Shown here piece by piece: positions 57,241 through 64,000 of a stretch of DNA of 64,000 nt. The translations under genes and the position numbers were made by a program. The notes beneath the pieces were generated by a model. The model ran no database searches. It was not told where the DNA came from and saw only the letters and a list, made by a program, of their open reading frames with translations. Each line of letters begins with the position of its first letter. Within the stretch, counting starts at the first letter, position 1. This DNA comes from Arenicola marina (lineage: Eukaryota > Annelida > Polychaeta > Arenicolidae): NCBI GenBank assembly GCA_964019135.1, contig OZ025253.1, forward strand, positions 12,405,059 to 12,469,058, written 5' to 3'.

Positions 57241-58177
57241 AGTTTCAGTCACCGGTTATTGCCAGAAAATATACAATTTGCGACCTGTATGTTAAATTGT
57301 CAAGGTCAAAATCTCTGTCTGAGTTCAACATTATTGGCCTCTTTTCAGTATTAACAGCAAACCTTTGCAGCAAACGGCTTGATATGGGACCTTTGGGTTT
57401 GTGTGGCGTGTGTGCGTTGATGTATCTATATCACCAGATCGAGCGGATCATTCGTTGCCCCCCCCCCCCCCTCCCCTCACCAGAGCGCCTACGGGCCTGG
57501 CCACGCTGGTAGTATTCCGCCTGGCTTTCCAGAACGTTCCCCACTTACCCGGAAGTGGAAGCTTGGGGATCAGCATCGCTTAATCTCCGTCTGTAAAAAA
57601 GTAGCAACAAAATTTTGTGTCATGAAACCCGTTTGTGTCATATGTAAGTTTTTTCAATTGTCATTGACGTTTTTCATCAAAAACCACACGGTCGTGTCCT
57701 CGATCACATATTAAAGTAAGACTGTTCCTTAACAGTGGTGGCCTTCATTTCGTGTGACAGCGAGTATAGTTGTATCGTCAATATCAGGACAGCGGCCACA
57801 TGCATAGCATCGAAAAGCACATGGATATTATCAGCAGTATTTCTTTGTCTATAGAAATGATCACCAAAGACATTTGTTTACCTCCGCCGACGTTTGAACG
57901 GGCTCCCCACGGCTATTGCCCATATACACCAGATCGTCGGGATGTGATTCACCAAATGTGCTGACACATAATATTTAGTTTGGGCACTTTTCTACAACTT
58001 CCTTCTAATCAACCGTGAACGAAAAACTGCGATATCAGTGGGCGACCGCGACCGTCTATTGTACTGGAGACACTGGTCCGGTAGGGCTGAAGGAGATGAG
58101 CGGGATAAACCCGGAAAGTTACCTTTGCTCTGTGGTCCCCGTCGCGTCTGGAGTCCCAACCATCTCCGCCGGCATCG
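57241..58177. other. Unique stretch between satellites B and H
   Basis: No gene recognised. A C run lies near 57459-57470. The frames at 57222-57512 and 57770-57964 are unremarkable. Confidence 0.45.
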
Positions 58178-58600
58178 TATCGGAATTCCCGGACTCCGCC
58201 ATCTCCGCCTGTCCCGTCTCGGAATTCCCGGACTCCGCCACCTCCGCCTGTCTCGTCTCGGAATTCCCGGACTCCGCCACCTCCGCCTGTCCCGTCTCGG
58301 AATTCCCGGACTCCGCCACCTCCTCCTGTCCCGTCTCGGAATTCCCGGACTCCGCCATCTCCGCCTGTCCCGTCTCGGAATTCCCGGACTCCGCCACCTC
58401 CGCCTGTCTCGTCTTGGAATTCCTGGACGCCGCCACCTCCGCCTGTCTCGTATCGGAATTCCCGGACTCCGCCACCTCCGCCTGTCTCGTCTCGGAATTC
58501 CCGGACTCCGCCACCTCCGCCTGTCTCGTCTCGGCATTCCCGGACTCCGCCACCTCCGCCTGTCCCATCTCCGAATTCCCGGATTCCGCCATCTCCGCTA
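58178..58600. repeat. Satellite H: 39 bp GC-rich minisatellite with EcoRI sites, about 11 copies
   Basis: The unit is GGAATTCCCGGACTCCGCCA followed by CCTCCGCCTGTCTCGTCTC. The GGAATTC marks are 39 bp apart. It is open on both strands as 13-residue repeats: EFPDSATSACLVS on plus, and AESGNSETRQAEV or RRDRRRWRSPGIP on minus. Substitutions among copies fall at synonymous and non-synonymous places alike by eye, which argues against coding. Confidence 0.93.
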
Positions 58601-58999
58601 TTCGGTTGATGTATCAGAAGTAATCTAGCAACTTATTCTATCGTTGTTTTGGGTTAGTTCTGAAAAGTAATAAAACCTTCGTTAAACTGCATAATCGTTA
58701 ATCCTGTATGAAAGTTATACTGAAAAGAACGTTCGTGTAAACGTGGTCGGTATTCTTAAGTACAGATATGGAAAAGACTATTTAAAGATTAAAGTGCTTG
58801 CCGTACTACAGACGTTCCTGGCCGCACACTCACTGCGTCACCACTTATACTATCTAGGCCGGTAAGCTTGAGTCACGTACTCCTCTCCACGTACGCACCC
58901 ACGGCCCGACAGCCATTACACACTCAGGGGATTGGCGGGTGTCAGACTGTGGGTCCAGTGAAATAGAAGGCTCTTACACCGCCTCCCCTTCGCGCTCTC
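58601..58999. other. Unique stretch between satellites H and I
   Basis: About 400 bp of ordinary composition with no recognised feature. Confidence 0.45.
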
Positions 59000-61900
59000 C
59001 CAGCGGAGCGAGTGCGCCACGTAGCGGTGGGCTGTGGGGGGAACTTGTGAGCGCGCCACGTAGCGGCGGGCTGTAGGAGGAACTAGTGAGCGCGCCACGT
59101 AGCGGTGGGCTGTAGGGGCAACTAGTGAGCGCGCCACGTAGCGGTTGGCTGTAGAGAGAACTAGTGAGTGCGCCACGTAGCGATGGGATGTAGGGGCAAC
59201 TAGTTAGCGCGCCACGTAGCGGTGGGCTGTAGGGGCAACTAGTGAGCGCGCCACGTAGCGGTTGGCTGCAGAGAGAACTAGTGAGTGCGCCACGTAGCGG
59301 TGGGCTGTAGGGGAACAAGCGAGCGCGCCACGTAGCGGTGGGCTGTAGGGGGAACTAGTTAGCGCGCCACGTAGCGGTGGGCTGTAGGGGCAACTAGTGA
59401 GCGCGCCACGTAGCGGTTGGCTGTAGGGGGGACCTAGTGAGTACGCCACGTAACAGTGGGCTGTAGAGGGAACTAGTGAGCGCGCCACGTAGCGGTGGGC
59501 TGTAGGAGGAACTAGTGAGCGCGCCACGTAACAGTGGGCTGTAGAGGGAACTAGTGAGCGCGCCACGTAACAGTGGGCTGTAGAGGGAACTAGTGAGCGC
59601 GCCACGTAGCGGTGGGCTGTAGGAAGAACTAGTGAGCGCGCCACGTAACAGTGGGCTGTAGAGGGAACTAGTGAGCGCGCCACGTAGCGGTGGGCTGTAG
59701 GAGGAACTAGTGAGCGCGCCACGTAACAGTGGGCTGTAGAGGGAACTAGTGAGCGCGCCACGTAGCGGTGGGCTGTAGGGGGGAACTAGTGAGTGCGCCA
59801 CGTAGCGGTGGGCTGTAGGGGAAACTAGTGAGTGCGCCACGTAGCGGTGGGCTGTAGGGGGAACTAGAGAGTGCGCCACGTAGCGGTGGGCTGTAGAGGA
59901 ACTAGTGAGCGCGGCACGTAGCGGTGGGCTGTAGGGGGAACTAGTGAGCGCGCCACGTAGCGGTGGGCTGTAGGGGGGAACTAGTGAGCGCGCCACGTAA
60001 CGGTGGGCTGTAGGGGGAACTAGTGAGCGCGCCACGTAGCGGTGGGCTGTAGAGGGAACTAGTGAGCGCGCCACGTAGCGGTGGGCTGTAGGGGGGAACT
60101 AGTGAGTGCGCCACGTAGCGGAGGGCTGTAGGAGGAACTAGTGAGCGCGCCACGTAACGGTGGGCTGTAGAGGGAACTAGTGAGCGTGCCACGTAGCGGT
60201 GGACTGTAGGAGGAACTAGTGAGCGCGCCACGTAACGGTGGGCTGTAGAGGGAACTAGTGAGCGCGCCACGTAGCGGTGGGCTGTAGGGGGGAACTAGTG
60301 AGTGCGCCACGTAGCGGAGGGCTGTAGGAGGAACTAGTGAGCGCGCCACGTAACAGTGGGCTGTAGAGGGAACTAGTGAGCGCGCCACGTAGCGGTGGGC
60401 TGTAGGGGGAACTAGTGAGCGCGCCACGTAGCGTGGGCTGTAGGGGGAACTAGTGAGCGCGCCACGTAGCGGTGGGCTGTAGGGGGAACTAGCGAGTGCG
60501 CCACGTAGCGGTGGGCTGTAGGGGGAACTGGTGAGTGCGTCACGTAACGGTGGGCTGTAGGGGGAACTAGTGAGTGCGCCACGTAGCGGTGGGCTGTAGG
60601 GGGAACTAGAGAGTGCGCCACGTAACGGTGGGCTGTAGGGGGAACTAGCGAGTGCGCCACGTAGCGGTGGGCTGTAGGGGGAACTGGTGAGTGCGCCACG
60701 TAGCGGTGGGCTGTAGGGAGAACTAGTGAGCGCGTTACGTAGCGGTGGGCTGTAGTGGGGAACCAGTGAGTGCGCCACGTAGCGGGGGGCTGTAGGCGGA
60801 ACTAGTGAGCGCGTTACGTAGCGGTGGGCTGTAGGGGGACTAGTGAGTGTGCCACGTAGCGGTGGGCTGTAGGGGGACTAGTGAGTGTGCCACGTAGCGG
60901 TGGGCTGTAGGGGGAACTAGTGAGTGCGCCACGTAGCGGTGGGCTGTAGGGGGAACTAGTGAGTGCGTCACGTAACGGTGGGCTGTAGGGGGAACTAGTG
61001 AGTGCGCCACGTAGCGGTGGGCTGTAGGGAGAACTAGTGAGCGCGTTACGTAGCGGTGGGCTGTAGTGGGGAACCAGTGAGTGCGCCACGTAGCGGGGGG
61101 CTGTAGGCGGAACTAGTGAGCGCGCCACGTGGCGGTGGGCTGTAGGGGGAACTAGTGAGTGCGCCGCGTAGCGGTGGGTTGTATGGGGAATTAGTGAGCG
61201 TGCCACGTAGCGGTGGGCTGTAGGGGGAACTAGTGAGTGCGCCACGTAGCGGTGGGCTGTAGAGGGAACTAGTGGGCGCCACGTGGCGGTGGGCTGTAGG
61301 GGGAACTAGTGAGTGCACCACGTAACGATGGGCTGTAGGGGGACTAGTGAGTGTGCCACGTAGCGGTGGGCTGTAGTGGGGAACTAGTGAGTGTGCCACG
61401 TAGCGGTGGGCTGTAGGGGGAACTAGTGAGTGCGCCACGTAGCGGTGGGCTGTAGAGGAAACTAGTGGGCGCCACGTAGCGGTGGGCTGAAAGGGGGAAC
61501 TTGTGAGCGCGCCACGTAGCGGTGGGCTGTAGGGGGGAACTAGTGAGTGCGCCACGTAGCGGTGGGCTGAAAGGGGGAACTAGTGAGCGCGCCACGTAGC
61601 GGTGGGCTGTAGGGGGGGAACTAGTGAGGGCGCCACGTAGCGGTGGGCTGTAGGGGGAACTAGTGAGCGCGCCACGTAGCGGTAGGCTGTAGGGGGAACT
61701 AATGAGTGCGCCACGTAGCCGTGGACTGTATGAGGAACTAGTGAGTGCGCCACGTAGTGGTGGGCTGTAGGGGGAACTAGTGAGCGCGCCACGTAGCGGT
61801 GGGCTGTATGGGGAACTAGTGAGTGCGCCACGTAACGGTGGGCTGTAGGGGGACCTAGTTAGCGCGCCACGTAGCGGTTGGCTGTAGGGGGAACTAGTGA

Positions 61901-62575
61901 GTGCGCCACGTAACGGTGGGCTGTAGGGGGGAACTAGTGAGTACGCCACGTAGCGGTGGGCTGTAGGGGGGACCTAGTTAGCGCGCCACGTAGCGGTTGG
62001 CTGTAGGGGGAACTAGTGAATGCGCCCGGTAGCGGTGGGCTGTAGGGGAAACTAGTGAGCGCGTCACGTAGCGGTGGGCTGTATGGGGAACTAGTGAGTG
62101 CGCCACGTAACGGTGGGCTGTAGGGGGGAACTAGTGAGTACGCCACGTAGCGGTGGGCTGTAGGGGGACCTAGTTAGCGCGCCACGTAGCGGTTGGCTGT
62201 AGGGGGAACTAGTGAATGCGCCCGGTAGCGGTGGGCTGTAGGGGAAACTAGTGAGCGCGTCACGTAGCGGTGGGCTGTAGGGGGGAACTAGTGAGCGCGC
62301 CACGTAGCTGTGGGCTGTAGGGGGGAACTAGTGAGTGCGCCACGTAGCGGTGGGCTGTAGGGGGAACTAGTGAGTGCGCCACGTAGCGGTGGGCTGTAGG
62401 GGGAACTATTGAGCGCGCCACGTAGCGGTGGGCTGTAGGGGGAACTGGTTAGCGCGCCACGTAGCGGTTGGCTGTAGGGGGAACTAGTGAGTGCGCCACG
62501 TAGCGGTGGGCTGTAGGGGGAACTATTGAGCGCGCCACGTAGCGGTGGGCTGTATGGTGAACTATTGAGTACAAT
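59000..62575. repeat. Satellite I: 39 bp monomer, about 90 copies
   Basis: The monomer is ACTAGTGAGCGCGCCACGTA followed by GCGGTGGGCTGTAGGGGGA (39 bp). Length varies by one or two bases in the G run, and there are a few short deletions. GTGCG and GCGCG forms, AACGG/AACAG and AGCGG forms, and GTAGAGGG forms recur in groups. Indels of one base make the minus-strand open frames switch constantly, as expected for non-coding DNA. Confidence 0.96.
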
Positions 62576-63530
62576 GCTGCAGAGTAACTCTGGGAAATGT
62601 TGGCCGGTTTCATTTTCATCAATGCGAATGCATAGATTCCCTACACAATTATTATGTAAATAACGAAACGTCCAATTACACAGGAGTGGGTAGTGGGGCG
62701 AACAATCATATGGATAAATTCTAGATTTCTAGGCCTATTGGGATTGTTGGGTAATTCTTGGGTGATTTCATAATCATTTCATTTTTTTTAATTTCAGGTA
62801 GATCTAATACAATTACCCAAAGCAAACTAATGATATACGCAGTGTGCCCCCCCCCCCCCCATACAATGTCTGCTACGCCGTCTACGCAATTTATAGAAAA
62901 CTAATTCTTTGTTGATGCAATTGTCGACCAAACCATCCCAAGGCGACATAGCCATGGCAGTTATCACGCTCTGCCTTCCATTCACTCCGCTAGGGGATCC
63001 GTTATATCTCTTTTGTCGGCTACTTCCTCAATGTATTCACACACTCGCTCGCCAGGGCGGCGCTGCGCAAATTAATCGGACAACTGGGTCACGTATTTCT
63101 ACAAAGTGCCGGGGACCCAGGCTAAAGCTGCTGATACCCGGTACTTTAAGTAAAGGAAACAATCACGTTTTCTAAATTGTACGCTAGTGATTTGCCATCG
63201 GGTTTGAAATCCGGTGGGTTTAAACAACAGACGGAACCAGTGTTGCCTCAGATGCGAGTCTCTTACCCCAGAGATTATGTACAATACGATCTCTGTTACC
63301 ACGTTAACGCCGCGGGTTTCAAATGCGGTCCACTATAATATTACGTAGCACAACAGTGTATGGATAATGCCTGAAGTAAACCGAGAAATCACTTACGGTT
63401 TGGTGTCTCACTTCTGTCTGCCTTGGTGTTCTGTCTCTGGTCGCCTACTCCCTAATATAATGTTGAGCACTCCTAATGACGTGGCAGCAGGTGTGTGGCG
63501 TGTTATATCTCTGTCTGGCCCGCCCGCCCG
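62576..63530. other. Unique stretch after satellite I
   Basis: No gene recognised. A 14-base C run lies near 62847-62860. A sequence resembling a polymerase III B box near 63198 (GGGTTTGAAATCC) has no matching A box. Confidence 0.5.
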
Positions 63531-63531
63531 C

Positions 63532-64000
63532 TCAGCCACACTATCGTCTGTGAGACGCCTGCCTCCCCCCCCCCACCCAGCTCCCGACCCCAGAGCCCCA
63601 CAGTCTGCCACAGTCTGTCTGGTCATAGCCGCATGCCTACCCCCATTACACACCCACTCCAAGCTAACTTATTTAAACGTCCCTGTTAGGGTGTGTTTTA
63701 CCGCTGTCAGCCACACTATCGCCTGTGAGACGCTTGCCTTCACCCCCCCGTTCCCGACCCCAGAGCACCACAGTCTGCCAAGGACGCTTCGTGCGTGACG
63801 AACTTGCCTCCCCCGTTACGCACCCACTTCAATCTTACATATATAAAGTTACCTGGTCGGGCGTCTTTTATCGCTGTCAGCCACATCATCGTCTGTGGGA
63901 TGCCCACCTCCACTCCCAGCTCCCGACCACATGCCCCACAGTCTGACCTAGACTCTTCATGCGTGACGCACTTCCTGTGTCTGATGCTGATCATAGCCGC
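63532..64000 (+). repeat. Degenerate tandem repeat of about 170-175 bp, reaching the window end
   Basis: TCAGCCACACTATCGTCTGT-type sequence recurs at 63532, 63707 and 63877. Each is followed by CTCCCGACCCCAGAGC-like and CACAGTCTG blocks and then a TTTTACCGCTG-type segment. About 2.7 diverged copies are visible and the array may continue beyond the window. Confidence 0.75.

Noticed and set aside
59000-62303. Minus-strand frames rich in SPPLRGALTSSPY-type repeats
   Set aside because: They come from satellite I. Single-base length changes switch frame repeatedly, which a real gene would not tolerate.
13530-62575. CRISPR array
   Set aside because: Repeats are directly adjacent with no unique spacers, and the context is a eukaryotic nuclear genome.
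13530-62575. Telomeric repeats
   Set aside because: No TTAGGG or related short G-rich telomere arrays were seen; the G-rich satellite I has a 39 bp unrelated unit.

Overview
This is an animal (metazoan) nuclear window, not bacterial. It contains a spliced Y-box (cold-shock domain) gene, LINE and Helitron remnants, CCAAT and YY1-like promoter motifs, an assembly gap of exactly 200 N, and long runs of satellite DNA. The Y-box protein and the cGAS/Mab-21-like gene suit a marine invertebrate such as a mollusc or another lophotrochozoan or deuterostome. I cannot place it more closely from sequence alone.

Layout. Positions 1-3212 are mostly AT-rich with old duplications and the 3' side of the first gene. 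Positions 3213-10461 (minus strand) hold a complete five-exon Y-box protein gene of 374 codons with a CCAAT/E-box promoter beyond it. Positions 11342-17992 hold a small inverted-repeat (MITE-like) element, two inverted copies of a non-autonomous Helitron-like element, and satellite A (25 bp, about 3 kb). Satellite B (24 bp) fills 17993-31836 and is cut by the gap. Past the gap it reappears briefly in reverse orientation, and then again in three further arrays (34754-37500, 40512-42083, 53745-57240). Satellite C (21 bp), two broken LINEs and a duplicated boundary sequence lie between these arrays. Positions 42148-45217 are AT-rich with no gene seen. The second protein-coding gene is a large minus-strand exon at 45487-47303. 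It encodes a Mab-21/cGAS-like nucleotidyltransferase with an intact-looking G-S...E-x-D...D signature, a candidate cGAS-like innate immune receptor. After it come satellite F (37 bp, 49230-53458), satellite H (39 bp with EcoRI sites, 58178-58600), satellite I (39 bp, 59000-62575) and a degenerate repeat of about 170 bp at the window end.

Roughly 34 kb of the 64 kb (about 53%) is tandem repeat of six families. Because the 21, 24 and 39 bp periods are multiples of three, the arrays are open in many frames and produce ORFs of up to about 940 codons. I regard these as artefacts and not as genes. The satellites appear partly related: the 37 bp F monomer looks like the 24 bp B monomer plus a 13 bp block, and the first B array begins within about five bases of the 5' end of a Helitron copy.

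The two genes do not form an obvious shared system. The observations most worth pursuing are the cGAS-like gene, the Helitron-satellite junction, the 13-base dyad in satellite B, and the 24+13 relation between satellites.
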